From Niabella sp. (lineage in GTDB: Bacteria; Bacteroidota; Bacteroidia; Chitinophagales; Chitinophagaceae), in assembly GCF_030150205.1 (NCBI RefSeq), contig NZ_JASLGT010000010.1:34512-98511 (forward strand): a DNA stretch of 64,000 nt. Reading direction: 5' to 3'. Below are positions 17,489 through 26,266 of this stretch, piece after piece; the first letter of the stretch is position 1, and each line of letters starts with the position of its first letter. The translations under genes were made by a program, and so were the position numbers. The notes under the pieces are model-generated. The model made no database searches. It worked only from the letters and a program-made list of their open reading frames with translations, and had not been told where the DNA came from.

Positions 17489-18499
17489 TTAGATGGCTTT
17501 GATTTTTTCAATGACCTGGTGTACCATCGTTTCCGTAATATCCAGGTGCAATACAAAACGGACCCTGTCGGGGGCTACGGCATTGCAACGGATCCCGCTG
17601 CTACCAAGCCGGGCAACCAGGTCGGCGGCCGTGATCCCCTTCGTTTCAAAAATAATAATATTTGTTTCTACAGGTAAAATCTTTTCAACAAAGTAACAAT
17701 CCTGCAGTGCTCCGGCAATGGCTGCTGCATGTATATGATCGGTTTGTAGTCTTAAAATATGATGCTCCAGGGCATAGATCCCGGCAGCTGCAAGAATACC
17801 GGCCTGGCGCATGCCACCTCCAAGTACTTTTCGGAAACGTCTGGCCCGGGCGATCAATGGCTTACTGCCCAGCAGCACGCTGCCGACGGGGCAACCCAAA
17901 CCTTTGGAAAAACAAACCGAAATACTGTCGAACAGCTGGCCATATTGTTCCGGTGTTTCTGCCCGGGCAACAAGGGCATTGAATAACCGGGCGCCGTCGA
18001 GATGAAAACCCAGCTGATGTTTTCTGCAAACCTGCTGAATCTGTTTCAGCGCTTCTATATCATAACAGCTTCCGCCACCCCGATTACTGGTGTTTTCAAT
18101 GCATACCAGTTTGCTGGTAGATTTGTGCACATCATCGGGGTTGATGGCTGCAGCTACCTGTGCCGCCGTAATCCGCCCGCGGTTGCCGGGCAATAAACGA
18201 ACGGATGCACCGGAATTAAAGGCAATGCCCCCGGCCTCATACTGGTATATATGGGCATCCGCATCACAGATCACTTCATCTCCGGGTTGGGTGTGGCACT
18301 TGATGGCAATCTGGTTGGTTTGGGTGCCGCTGGAGCAAAAGAGGGCTGCTTCCATATGAAACAGTGCGGCACAGCGGGTCTCCAGTTCATTTACAGTTGG
18401 GTCTTCTCCAAAAACATCATCCCCGGTTTTGGCAGCCATCATGGCTTGCAGCATGTCTGGGGCAGGGCGTGTAACGGTATCTGAGCGTAGATCAATCAT
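17489..18499 (-). CDS. ltaE: Low-specificity L-threonine aldolase
   Basis: PLP enzyme that cleaves threonine/allo-threonine to glycine and acetaldehyde. The start is MIDLRSDTVTRPAPDML, the family hallmark. HLDGARLFNALVA and SVCFSKGLGCPVGSVLLG give the PLP pocket, with the lysine in FSKGLG. Length with the ATG at 18499 is 336 aa, as usual; the open frame extends 12 codons upstream with no family match. It may share a transcript with pgi, which begins 21 nt downstream. Confidence 0.92.
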   Translation of the reverse strand: MIDLRSDTVTRPAPDMLQAMMAAKTGDDVFGEDPTVNELETRCAALFHMEAALFCSSGTQTNQIAIKCHTQPGDEVICDADAHIYQYEAGGIAFNSGASVRLLPGNRGRITAAQVAAAINPDDVHKSTSKLVCIENTSNRGGGSCYDIEALKQIQQVCRKHQLGFHLDGARLFNALVARAETPEQYGQLFDSISVCFSKGLGCPVGSVLLGSKPLIARARRFRKVLGGGMRQAGILAAAGIYALEHHILRLQTDHIHAAAIAGALQDCYFVEKILPVETNIIIFETKGITAADLVARLGSSGIRCNAVAPDRVRFVLHLDITETMVHQVIEKIKAI

Positions 18500-18949
18500 G
18501 GATTCCAAAATTAGGATATTGAAAGAACCTTTCAACCGGTTTCTTTATACCATAACAGGAAAAAGATCAGGAAGCACCAGGTTAAGCGTCCGCAGTATAT
18601 CGGCCGGGCAGCCGGGCACAGCTGTATGGCAACGGGGAGCAGGAAGACCCTGGTTTTTTTGTGACTTGTTCCGCAGCCGGAGCCGTTATGGATGAATATG
18701 CCTGTAGCCCCTCAATAACACGGAATCTGGTAAGAAAAGGGCCCTGCAAGTAGATGAAATCCAATACCGATGAACGGATTACATATTTTTTAACATATAA
18801 AAGCTAAATTTGTAGATAATTTGTAACCCGTTACCGAAATATCTGTCTCTTTTTTTCGTTGTATTGAGGGAGGGATGGTTATTGGTGCGGTGACGATTCT
18901 TTTAAAACAAACGGCGATTTATTATCCGGCGAATTATTATTGATTTAAA
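18500..18949. other. Intergenic region before the L,D-transpeptidase fusion gene
   Basis: A 450-nt divergent gap. The one element I can name is the TAAATTTG box at 18805-18812, which would leave a leader of about 130 nt. No coding pattern stands out. Confidence 0.4.
18805..18812 (+). promoter_or_regulatory. Candidate -7 box (TAAATTTG) for the L,D-transpeptidase gene
   Basis: Match to TAnnTTTG in an AT-rich stretch, 137 nt upstream of the start codon on the same strand. Confidence 0.35.
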
Positions 18950-20149
18950 ATGGCTTTAAAACAGAGAGGAAAGGCGGGGATCATTGCAATAGCAAGCATT
19001 TTTACATTTTCAATATTCAGCGCAGCACAAACATCTTATTCACCCGCGGCGTCTTACGGGGCCTTTTTTGACGCACAAACCAGTTTGCCGCGCCCCAGGG
19101 AGTCTTTTCAGAAAAAGGGAGAGTACCTGAAGAGTTTGTTTAAGCTGAAAGGACTGGACTGGCCGGCAAAGTACGTGTACCTCCGTTCCTTCAAATACGA
19201 CAGTCAGCTGGAGGTATGGGTGAAAAATTCGGTTAAAGACGAATACAAGCTCCTGAAGATTTATAAAGTGTGTGCGCTTGCCGGTTCCTTGGGACCTAAA
19301 AGGTTTGAAGGCGATTACCAGGTACCGGAAGGGTTCTATTATATCAATGAGTTCAACCCTAACAGTACGTATTATTTATCGCTGGGACTCAATTACCCCA
19401 ATGCATCCGATCGGATTCTTTCCGATCAGGCAAAGCCGGGAGGGGATATCTTTATTCATGGCGGATGTGCTACGGTGGGTTGTATTCCAATTAAGAATGA
19501 CCAGATCGATGAGTTATATATTTTAACGGCCAGTGCTAAGAGCGCAGGGCTCGACTATATCCCCGTTCACATTTTCCCGGTTAATTACAGCGTAAAAAAA
19601 AGCTATGAGTACCTGAACAAAATGCTGGAAACAGATCCGTCATACAAGGCGCTCAATATAAAGCTGGAAGAAGCGTTTGAATATTTTGAGCAACACAAGC
19701 AGCTGCCGGTAGTAATGACAAAAGACAATGGTGAATATGTGATCAACGATGCGCCGGCGCTGGCACCACGGTTCCTGCCCAAACAACGCCCTAAAACAGA
19801 TTTTGTTCCCAGTCACCGGAAGGTCGATTTTGTAGCCGATGCCGTGGCAAAATGGCCGGAATATCCCGGAGGTGCCGCAGCTTTTTCAGCGTTTATAAAA
19901 CGCGTTGGTACCGAAATGTCAAAAGAATTACCCGATAGCGTTACGCACGCCTATGTACAGCTTGAATTTATCGTGGATAAAGACGGAAGCCCGGTGAACT
20001 TCAAAATTCTGAAAGGCGGAGTTGATGACTATTTTGACCGGGTACTATTGTCAAAAATGGAAAAAATGCCCGTCTGGTCTCCCGCCATTTTACGGGAGAA
20101 GCCGGTTGCTAAGAAAATGGTGCAAACCATTACGGTAAATGCGGAATAA
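18950..20149 (+). CDS. L,D-transpeptidase (YafK-like) fused to a TonB C-terminal domain
   Basis: Exported two-domain protein. A signal peptide (about residues 1-26) is followed by an ErfK/YafK-type L,D-transpeptidase domain (about 45-215). Its active-site motif is HGGCATVGCIPI, with His170 and nucleophile Cys178; such enzymes make or edit meso-DAP peptide crosslinks or attach proteins to peptidoglycan. After a linker, residues about 300-399 match a TonB C-terminal domain (EYPGGAAAFSAFIKRV, then YVQLEFIVDKDGSPVNFKIL). There is no TonB-type N-terminal membrane anchor beyond the signal. Both domains are seen directly. What they do together, perhaps anchoring a wall enzyme at the outer membrane, is inference. 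Confidence 0.85.
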   Translation: MALKQRGKAGIIAIASIFTFSIFSAAQTSYSPAASYGAFFDAQTSLPRPRESFQKKGEYLKSLFKLKGLDWPAKYVYLRSFKYDSQLEVWVKNSVKDEYKLLKIYKVCALAGSLGPKRFEGDYQVPEGFYYINEFNPNSTYYLSLGLNYPNASDRILSDQAKPGGDIFIHGGCATVGCIPIKNDQIDELYILTASAKSAGLDYIPVHIFPVNYSVKKSYEYLNKMLETDPSYKALNIKLEEAFEYFEQHKQLPVVMTKDNGEYVINDAPALAPRFLPKQRPKTDFVPSHRKVDFVADAVAKWPEYPGGAAAFSAFIKRVGTEMSKELPDSVTHAYVQLEFIVDKDGSPVNFKILKGGVDDYFDRVLLSKMEKMPVWSPAILREKPVAKKMVQTITVNAE

Positions 20150-20166
20150 ATGATTTTGCAGCATCA

Positions 20167-21429
20167 TTAACGATGCAGGGCGCGAAAATTCTTCAGCGTT
20201 TGCTGTCTTACCAGTATTTCTTTATTGTTGATATAATGATCCACTGCCGTTTGGTTATAATGCCGGATGGTGGTAAGGGTTAAACCGGGTGTTACATGTA
20301 CATCAAAAACCTCGGCAGCGGCAGAGGAGAACCGGCTGATCTTTTCCTCCCAGTTGTCAAAAGCAAAAGTCAGGCTGATGGCGCCGTTTTGTGTAAGCGT
20401 GGGTCTCAGCGAATGTTCATTAAACCATTGGTACAGCTGATAGGCATGCGCATCTCCCACGAAGGAAAAATCCTTCGTTTTTAGTTCCATCATTACCTGG
20501 TTTTCTTTAATAACAATAATCGGTGGCAGATCTTTACTCATACGGTCCTGGATTACCGTTCCGGGCAGATCCGCATCCAGGAAACATTTTACATATAAGG
20601 GAATGTTTTTGTTTTGCAGGGGTTTAATGGTTTTGGGATGAATCACCTGGGCTCCGTAATACGCCATTTCTATGACCTCATTGTAGCTTAGTTCATGAAT
20701 CGGTACAGCGTCGGGGATCTTTTTGGGATCAGCGCTCATTACACTTTCTACATCTTTCCAGATGGTAAGACTTTGCGCATCGAGCAGGTTGGCAAAAAGG
20801 GCTGCAGAATAATCACTGCCTTCACGGCCAAGGGTGGTGCTTTCGTTTTCATCCGTAGCGCCAATAAACCCTTGTGTGATGATCCATTTTTTTGATCGGA
20901 GTATTGGAGTAATGGTGGCATCAACCTGTTGCCGGGTATAATTCCAGTCGATGTTTGCATCCCTGAAATTATCATCGGTCCGGAAGATATCCCGCACATC
21001 GATCCATTCATTTACAATTCCCCGTTCAGAGAGATAAGCGCTTACAATGCAGGTAGACAAGAGTTCCCCAATGCTAACCACCTGGTCATAATAATAATCA
21101 AATTCACGAACCGGCTGATCATGCAGCATCCATTCCACCTCTGTAAAAAAGTCTTTCAGTCTCGCTTCACACGCCAGGTAATGGGTTACCAGCAGGTATT
21201 TGGCAATGGTAGTATGCTGCTTTTTTATTTCCTCAAACAGTTGCAGGGCATCTTCTTTTTTATGATCGTAGTAAGCCTGTACCACTTTTTCAAGTGCATT
21301 GGTGGTTTTGCCCATGGCGGAAATAACAATGACCAGGTCTTCGCCGGAGAAACGTTCCAGGATATCTGCTACGTTTGAAACCCGTTCTGCACTGTTTACG
21401 GACGCACCGCCAAACTTGTATACCTTCAT
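20167..21429 (-). CDS. Monofunctional aspartate kinase
   Basis: Phosphorylates aspartate, the first step toward lysine, threonine, methionine and diaminopimelate. It begins MKVYKFGGASVNSAERV, the AK signature, with the catalytic region TQGFIGATDENESTTLGREGSDYSA broken across the substrate loop. YYGAQVIHPKTIKPLQ follows. The C-terminus (about 300-420) holds an ACT-like regulatory domain (MMELKTKDFSFVGD). At 420 aa it lacks a homoserine dehydrogenase domain. It is convergent with the L,D-transpeptidase gene, with a 17-nt gap. Confidence 0.92.
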   Translation of the reverse strand: MKVYKFGGASVNSAERVSNVADILERFSGEDLVIVISAMGKTTNALEKVVQAYYDHKKEDALQLFEEIKKQHTTIAKYLLVTHYLACEARLKDFFTEVEWMLHDQPVREFDYYYDQVVSIGELLSTCIVSAYLSERGIVNEWIDVRDIFRTDDNFRDANIDWNYTRQQVDATITPILRSKKWIITQGFIGATDENESTTLGREGSDYSAALFANLLDAQSLTIWKDVESVMSADPKKIPDAVPIHELSYNEVIEMAYYGAQVIHPKTIKPLQNKNIPLYVKCFLDADLPGTVIQDRMSKDLPPIIVIKENQVMMELKTKDFSFVGDAHAYQLYQWFNEHSLRPTLTQNGAISLTFAFDNWEEKISRFSSAAAEVFDVHVTPGLTLTTIRHYNQTAVDHYINNKEILVRQQTLKNFRALHR

Positions 21430-21509
21430 TGCTTTTATTTTGCGGACGAAGGTCGTCCTTTTTTAAGAAACGCAGGAGGGCGCGGAAAAATAAATCCGGA
21501 GGAGGGAGC

Positions 21510-22420
21510 TTTTGGTATTCAGCCATCAGTTTTCAGTTATTAGTTATCAGTTATCAGTTATCAGTTTTCAGTCTTCAGTCTTCAGCTTTCAGCCGTGCTG
21601 TCCGGTTTGAAATTAATGGACCTATAGATGATATACATTGAAAGATTACGCCTCTTGTCCCAAACGGAATCATCTGATAACTGAAAACTGACCGCTGATA
21701 GCTGACAGCCATTAGCCTTCAGCTTTTAGCCGTGCTGTCCGGTTTGAAATTAATGGACCTATAGATGATATACATTGAAAGATTACGCCTCTTATCCCAA
21801 ACGGAATCATCTGATAACTGAAAACTGATAACTGACCACTGGCAGCGAGGCATTTTGCTTTTAGCTCTCAGTCTTTAGCTTTCAGCAGTGCTGTCCCGTT
21901 TGGGCAATAACAGATCGATGGCGGATCTGCATTGAAAAAATGCGCATCTTGTCTCAAACGGAATCATCTGATAGCTGATCACTGAAAGCTGATAACCTTC
22001 AGCCTTCAGCCGTGCTGTCCGGTTTGAAAATAATGGATCTATAGATGATTTACATTGAAAGATTACGCTTCTTATCCCAAACGGAATCATCTGATAACTG
22101 AAAACTGATAACTGACTGCTGACAGCCAGGGATGAGGCATTTTGCTTTTAGCGCTCAGTCTTCAGCTTTCAGCAGTGCTGTCCCGTTTGGGCAATAACAG
22201 ATCGATGGCGGATCTGCATTGAAAAAATGCGCATCTTGTCTCAAACGGAATCATCTGATAGCTGATCACTGAAAGCTGATAACCTTCAGCCATCAGCCTT
22301 CAGCCGTGCTGTCCGGTTTGAAGATAATGGATCTATAGATGATTTACATTGAAAGATTGCGCCTCTTGTCCCAAACGGAATCATCTGATAACTGATAACT
22401 GACCACTGCCCACTGACTAC
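21510..22420. repeat. Six-copy intergenic repeat array, two subtypes, with CAGTTATCAG-type flanks
   Basis: The 1070-nt gap between the aspartate kinase and ABC genes is filled by repeats, not genes. Six cores of about 95 nt each begin GCCGTGCTGTCC (type A) or GCAGTGCTGTCC (type B) and end CAAACGGAATCATCTGATA. Starts are A 21592, A 21729, B 21885, A 22009, B 22172, A 22303. B+A pairs are duplicated with a 287-nt period (GAGGCATTTTGC at 21847 and 22134). Each core has TCCGGTTTG or TCCCGTTTG near the left and CAAACGGA near the right, an imperfect terminal inverted repeat. Linkers are degenerate words of TCAGTTATCAG / CTGATAACTGA that are mutually complementary. Confidence 0.9.
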
Positions 22421-22499
22421 TAACAGCAGATACCCACCACCAGCGGCAATCTAAAAATAATCCTCCGGGCAATTGCCAACTTATTTGTAGTTTTAGCGC

Positions 22500-23261
22500 A
22501 TGGCTACTCCCATCATTTCGGTCAATAACCTGGTAAAGGATTACGACCGGTTCCGCGCAGTAAAGGGCATTTCCTTTGAAGTATATGAAGGTGAAATATT
22601 TGGTTTGCTGGGCCCGAATGGTGCAGGCAAATCGACCACACTGGAAATTATCGAAACCCTGCGGGTCAAAACGAGCGGTAACGTGGTGGTGGGAGGATAT
22701 AACCTCGATCAGGAACCGGATGCCATTAAAGGGATCATTGGCGTACAGCTTCAGGCCAGCGGGTACTATCCGGGGCTGAATCTTTTGCAGCTGGTAGATC
22801 TTTTCGCTGGTTTATATAATCAACGGGTGCATGCCATGGACCTGTTAAAAACAGTGAACCTGGAAGAGAAAGCGCGGGCAAAATTCAAAGACCTGAGCGG
22901 AGGCCAGAAGCAGCGTTTTTCCGTTGCCACTACATTGATCAATAAACCCAGGGTAATCTTTTTAGATGAGCCTACTACCGGCCTTGATCCCCAGGCACGG
23001 AGGAATCTTTGGGAGCTGATCCGGAAGATCAATGCAGAAGGTACTACAGTGATTATTACGACGCATTATATGGATGAAGCCGAATATCTGTGTAACCGGA
23101 TCGCGATCATCGATTCCGGTGAAATTGTTGCGCTGGATACTCCCGATCAGTTAATTGATAACCTGGTAGCCACCGGCTTTGAGCGGCCAAAGGAAGTAAA
23201 GAAAGCAAACCTCGAGGATGTGTTTATTCATTTAACCGGAAAGCATTTAAGAGAGGATTAA
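22500..23261 (+). CDS. ABC transporter ATP-binding protein
   Basis: Cytosolic ATPase subunit of an ABC-2 type exporter. Walker A GPNGAGKSTT, signature LSGGQKQRFS, Walker B RVIFLDEPTTGLD and the switch TTHYMDEAEYLCNR are all intact. The C-terminal extension (about 225-253) ends LEDVFIHLTGKHLRED, typical of drug- or polysaccharide-export subunits. Length 253 aa is full. An ABC-2 permease usually follows directly; here the next gene is a convergent AAA ATPase whose end overlaps this one by 4 nt. The permease is therefore elsewhere or lost. Confidence 0.93.
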   Translation: MATPIISVNNLVKDYDRFRAVKGISFEVYEGEIFGLLGPNGAGKSTTLEIIETLRVKTSGNVVVGGYNLDQEPDAIKGIIGVQLQASGYYPGLNLLQLVDLFAGLYNQRVHAMDLLKTVNLEEKARAKFKDLSGGQKQRFSVATTLINKPRVIFLDEPTTGLDPQARRNLWELIRKINAEGTTVIITTHYMDEAEYLCNRIAIIDSGEIVALDTPDQLIDNLVATGFERPKEVKKANLEDVFIHLTGKHLRED

Positions 23262-24709
23262 GACAAAGCGTTCGCCGGCCGGAATAGTACATCCATTGTA
23301 AACTGATGCTGGATAAGACCGGCATAGTCGTCAGCATTTTTTACACCGAACGTAGTCATAAAACCGATGAATACGGTTTTCTTTGTTCCCGTCGTTTCAA
23401 TAAAGAGTTCTTGTTTGTTGAATAAGGCCGACCGGTATGATTTAGTAATCACAAACATGCTGGCAGAGAACTTCATTTCAAAAATATTGATACAACGATC
23501 ATTGCGGTCGATGACAAGGTCGATCTGAGCTCCCTGCCGTGCGGCAGTTGGAGCTGTAGCCCGCCAGATACTTTCCCGGGTATGAATGCCGGAAATGCCC
23601 AGGGCCGCTTTTAATTGTTCCAGGTGCTTTTGACAGATCGCTTCGAACGCATAGCCGCTCCAGCTTTTCCAGGAAGATGTGTTGAATAGTTTAACCCAGG
23701 TGCCCTTTCCGGAGCCTTTGTTGGGTGCAATAAACTTCAGATAGAACAGGCTGTATTCATCAATGAGTTTGTAAATACTGTTCTTTACGGTTTTACCAAA
23801 AGGAATATAGGATTTAATAAACCCCGACTCTGTTAGTTCATCAAGTGTTTGTGTAATGCCGCCTCCGGATGACAGGCGCAGGGCATCAATGAGCTCATTG
23901 CGGGTGAGCCCCGAAGGTTTTGCTGACAGGATTTTTACGATGGCAATATGATGCTGGGCGTTGTCAAAAAGAGAACGGTAAAGATTGCTGAATTCATTGG
24001 CCAGGTAGCTGTCTTTGGCGAAGCAAATCCGGTCGATGGCCTGTATAGCACTTTCGCCACGCTTTACCTGCTTAAGGTATTGCGGTACACCCCCCATTGC
24101 CATATACAGTTGTACGATCTGGTACCGGTCCAGTTTGATAGGATGGGCCCGGAAAAACTGTTCGGTTTCTGCCAGGGAAAAGGGTAACAGGCGGATCTGC
24201 CGGGTAAGCCGGTTGTGCAGGCCGCCTCTGTTGTTTACAATTTTACGGATCATCCAGGAGGCAGCAGATCCGCAAATGACTACGATAAGGTTCTTTTGCC
24301 GCGAAGCCCAGCTGTTCCAGAAATTTTCAAAGGCCGGCATAAAGCCGGAACGGGGGGAATCGAGCCAGGGGAACTCATCAAAAAAAATGACCTTTTTTCT
24401 TTTCGCTATCTGGGGTTGAAGCATCCTGATCAGTTGCTGAAAGGCTTGTAGCCAGGTTTCCGGTATCGGCAGTTTCTTTTTAGTGGTTGTCTTCAAAAGA
24501 CAGTCTTTAAAGTTCTCCAGCTGCTCCTGCAGAACAGCATCATGCAATCCCGAAATTTCAAAGGCCATTTCTTTTTCAAAAAAGCTCCGGATCAGAAAGG
24601 TTTTGCCCACCCGCCGTCTTCCATAGACGGCAACCAGTTCTGCTTCCGGTGATCGTTTTATATCAGAGAGTATCTGGATTTCTTCAACTCTTCCAATGAT
24701 TGCTCCCAT
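23258..24709 (-). CDS. AAA ATPase of the archaeal-type ATPase/DUF234 group
   Basis: Predicted P-loop ATPase of a patchily distributed family; biological role unknown. Walker A is YGRRRVGKTFLI (residues about 29-40), Walker B is KVIFFDEFPWLD, and a sensor-like VVICGSAASWM follows. The middle contains a winged-helix-like segment (AKPSGLTRNELIDALRLSSG). The C-terminal part has FEAICQKHLEQL, then DLVIDRNDRCINIFEMKFS, a nuclease-like DUF234 pattern with acidic residues and an EMK motif. The start codon lies 1 nt from a perfect 18-bp inverted repeat. Convergent overlap with the ABC gene and unrelated neighbours suggest later acquisition. Confidence 0.85.
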   Translation of the reverse strand: MGAIIGRVEEIQILSDIKRSPEAELVAVYGRRRVGKTFLIRSFFEKEMAFEISGLHDAVLQEQLENFKDCLLKTTTKKKLPIPETWLQAFQQLIRMLQPQIAKRKKVIFFDEFPWLDSPRSGFMPAFENFWNSWASRQKNLIVVICGSAASWMIRKIVNNRGGLHNRLTRQIRLLPFSLAETEQFFRAHPIKLDRYQIVQLYMAMGGVPQYLKQVKRGESAIQAIDRICFAKDSYLANEFSNLYRSLFDNAQHHIAIVKILSAKPSGLTRNELIDALRLSSGGGITQTLDELTESGFIKSYIPFGKTVKNSIYKLIDEYSLFYLKFIAPNKGSGKGTWVKLFNTSSWKSWSGYAFEAICQKHLEQLKAALGISGIHTRESIWRATAPTAARQGAQIDLVIDRNDRCINIFEMKFSASMFVITKSYRSALFNKQELFIETTGTKKTVFIGFMTTFGVKNADDYAGLIQHQFTMDVLFRPANALS

Positions 24710-24710
24710 A

Positions 24711-24763
24711 ATTTATATTTCGCCAAAAGTACAAAATAAACAGGGTTTTGGCGAAATATAAAT
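24711..24763. repeat. Perfect 18-bp inverted repeat with 17-nt spacer, proximal copy
   Basis: Arms 24711-24728 and 24746-24763 are perfect reverse complements built on ATTTCGCCAAAA / TTTTGGCGAAAT. The spacer is 17 nt. The left arm ends 1 nt from the AAA ATPase start codon, so it lies in the promoter or leader of that gene. It could act as a dimer operator or an RNA hairpin that hides the start. Confidence 0.9.
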
Positions 24764-25219
24764 CTTTACTTCAGTACCGGGAGAATAACGATATTTCTTG
24801 CAACGCATGGGTATTGGTATAACAACGGCAATATTACATATCCATAATTACGGTACACTGGAATATACTGCTAATAGCACCCGTGGAACAAAAGTCCTTT
24901 TTGTTGTTGCAAAAAAGCAGAAAAGAAGGAAGTATAATTAGGGGTCTATATTTCGCCAAAACTTCAAAAAAAACACAGTTTTGGCGAAATATAAATTTTT
25001 AATAAATGAGAAATAGCTGGCGTATGGAGAGGATGCAAGGTCTGCTTCTGGTAATAGGGCCTGCATAAATAACGCCCTCATGGAAAGAAGTCTGCCGTTG
25101 AAACGGCTATATCCGGCACTTCAAAGGTGAACGGAAGGGCAGCAAAAACACCGCGTGTATTTGTACCGGATTCGTTACCTTTGAAACTATTTACTTTTAT
25201 TGAAAGGATACAATAAACT
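24764..25219. other. Intergenic region with second inverted repeat
   Basis: A 456-nt non-coding gap. It holds the second palindrome at 24947-24993. A possible CTTTGAAA promoter-like stretch lies at 25180-25187 before the FKBP gene. No other structure stands out. Confidence 0.4.
24947..24993. repeat. Perfect 15-bp inverted repeat with 17-nt spacer, distal copy
   Basis: Arms 24947-24961 and 24979-24993 share the core ATTTCGCCAAAA / TTTTGGCGAAAT with the proximal copy, and the spacer is again 17 nt. Centres of the two copies are 233 nt apart. The sequence between them is not repeated. Confidence 0.9.
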
Positions 25220-25654
25220 ATGGGACTACAGGATAAATTAAAAGCATTTATGAACAATAAAATAGAAGCGCAGAAAGAAGCCGGCCGGAAATTTCTGGAG
25301 GCCAATAAGGACAAAGAAGGTGTACAAACACTTCCCGAAGGAATTCAGTATGAGGTGATCAAAGAAGGGACCGGCAAACAGCCTACCGTGCAGCAATCTG
25401 TTACAGCGCATTACCGGGGAGCATTGCTGGATGGAACAGAATTTGACAGTTCGTTTAAAAGGAATCAACCATTCTCTGCGCCGCTGAGCGCCTTGATTAA
25501 GGGATGGCAGATCGCAATTCCGCTTATGAAAGAGGGCAGCCACTGGCGCTTGTGGATCCCGTCGGAGCTGGCATATGGCGACAGGGGCGCAGGCCGGGAT
25601 ATTCCGGGAGGTGCCACCTTGTTGTTTGAAGTGGAATTATTACAGGTGCACTAA
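25220..25654 (+). CDS. FKBP-type peptidyl-prolyl cis-trans isomerase
   Basis: Protein-folding helper. The N-terminal 40 residues form a charged helix (KLKAFMNNKIEAQKEAGRKF). The FKBP domain follows: GIQYEVIKEGTGKQPTVQQS, then VTAHYRGALLDGTEFDSS, WQIAIPLMKEGSHWRLWIPS and LAYGDRG. The family signature is complete. There is no signal peptide, so it is probably cytosolic. At 144 aa it resembles the small FklB/Mip type. It has its own upstream region and is followed 84 nt later by the YfiT-like gene. Confidence 0.92.
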   Translation: MGLQDKLKAFMNNKIEAQKEAGRKFLEANKDKEGVQTLPEGIQYEVIKEGTGKQPTVQQSVTAHYRGALLDGTEFDSSFKRNQPFSAPLSALIKGWQIAIPLMKEGSHWRLWIPSELAYGDRGAGRDIPGGATLLFEVELLQVH

Positions 25655-25738
25655 ATAAGATCTTCAGCAGTGTACGGCGCCTGGTTGAGCCATAAAGTCT
25701 TTTCAACGGGTTTGCGGCAAATGCGTTATTAAAATATT

Positions 25739-26266
25739 ATGATCGAGAATCAATATCCTATAGGACGATTTGAGCACCGGGATTTTACGGTGTCCATAAA
25801 ACAGGAGTGCCTGGGTGTAATACAATTTCTTCCCAATATGCTGGAGGCCGCCATTTCCGGCTTAGATGAGCAACAGCTGCAAACGCCTTACAGGGAAGGA
25901 GGATGGACCGTACATCAGCTGGTGCATCATGTTGCAGACAGCCATTTGAATGCATATACCCGTTTTAAACTGGGCTTAACGGAAGAAAACCCGGTGATCA
26001 AATCCTACGATGAAAAAGCCTGGGCCGAACTGAATGATGTACGCACATTGCCTGTAAATATCTCGATCACGTTTCTTTATGCATTGCATGCCCGTTGGTA
26101 CGCGGCCGTTAAAGACCTGGATGAAATACAGTGGGCACGCACGGTGGTACATCCGGTTAAGGGTAACCTCCTGTCCTTATCCTATTACCTGCAGCTGTAT
26201 GCATGGCATGGCAAGCATCATGTGGCGCAGGTGAATTTTTTAAGAGAAAAACGAAAATGGCAATGA
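25739..26266 (+). CDS. YfiT-family (DinB-like) putative metal-dependent hydrolase / thiol transferase
   Basis: Four-helix DinB/YfiT-fold protein of 175 residues. It opens IENQYPIGRFE and has WTVHQLVHHVADSH, with the first metal-binding His. WHGKHHVAQVNFLRE at the C-terminus supplies the other two His. Relatives (BstA) transfer bacillithiol; whether this organism makes that thiol cannot be seen here. The NUDIX gene overlaps its end by 10 nt, so the two are translationally linked. Confidence 0.88.
   Translation: MIENQYPIGRFEHRDFTVSIKQECLGVIQFLPNMLEAAISGLDEQQLQTPYREGGWTVHQLVHHVADSHLNAYTRFKLGLTEENPVIKSYDEKAWAELNDVRTLPVNISITFLYALHARWYAAVKDLDEIQWARTVVHPVKGNLLSLSYYLQLYAWHGKHHVAQVNFLREKRKWQ

Noticed and set aside
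21510..22420. CRISPR array
   Set aside because: Repeats are about 95 nt in two subtypes with irregular, self-similar linkers; there are no short uniform repeats with unique spacers and no cas genes.
24764..24946. Small mobile cassette bounded by the two palindromes
   Set aside because: Each palindrome is complete in itself, there is no coding sequence or target duplication, and paired binding sites explain the pattern as well.
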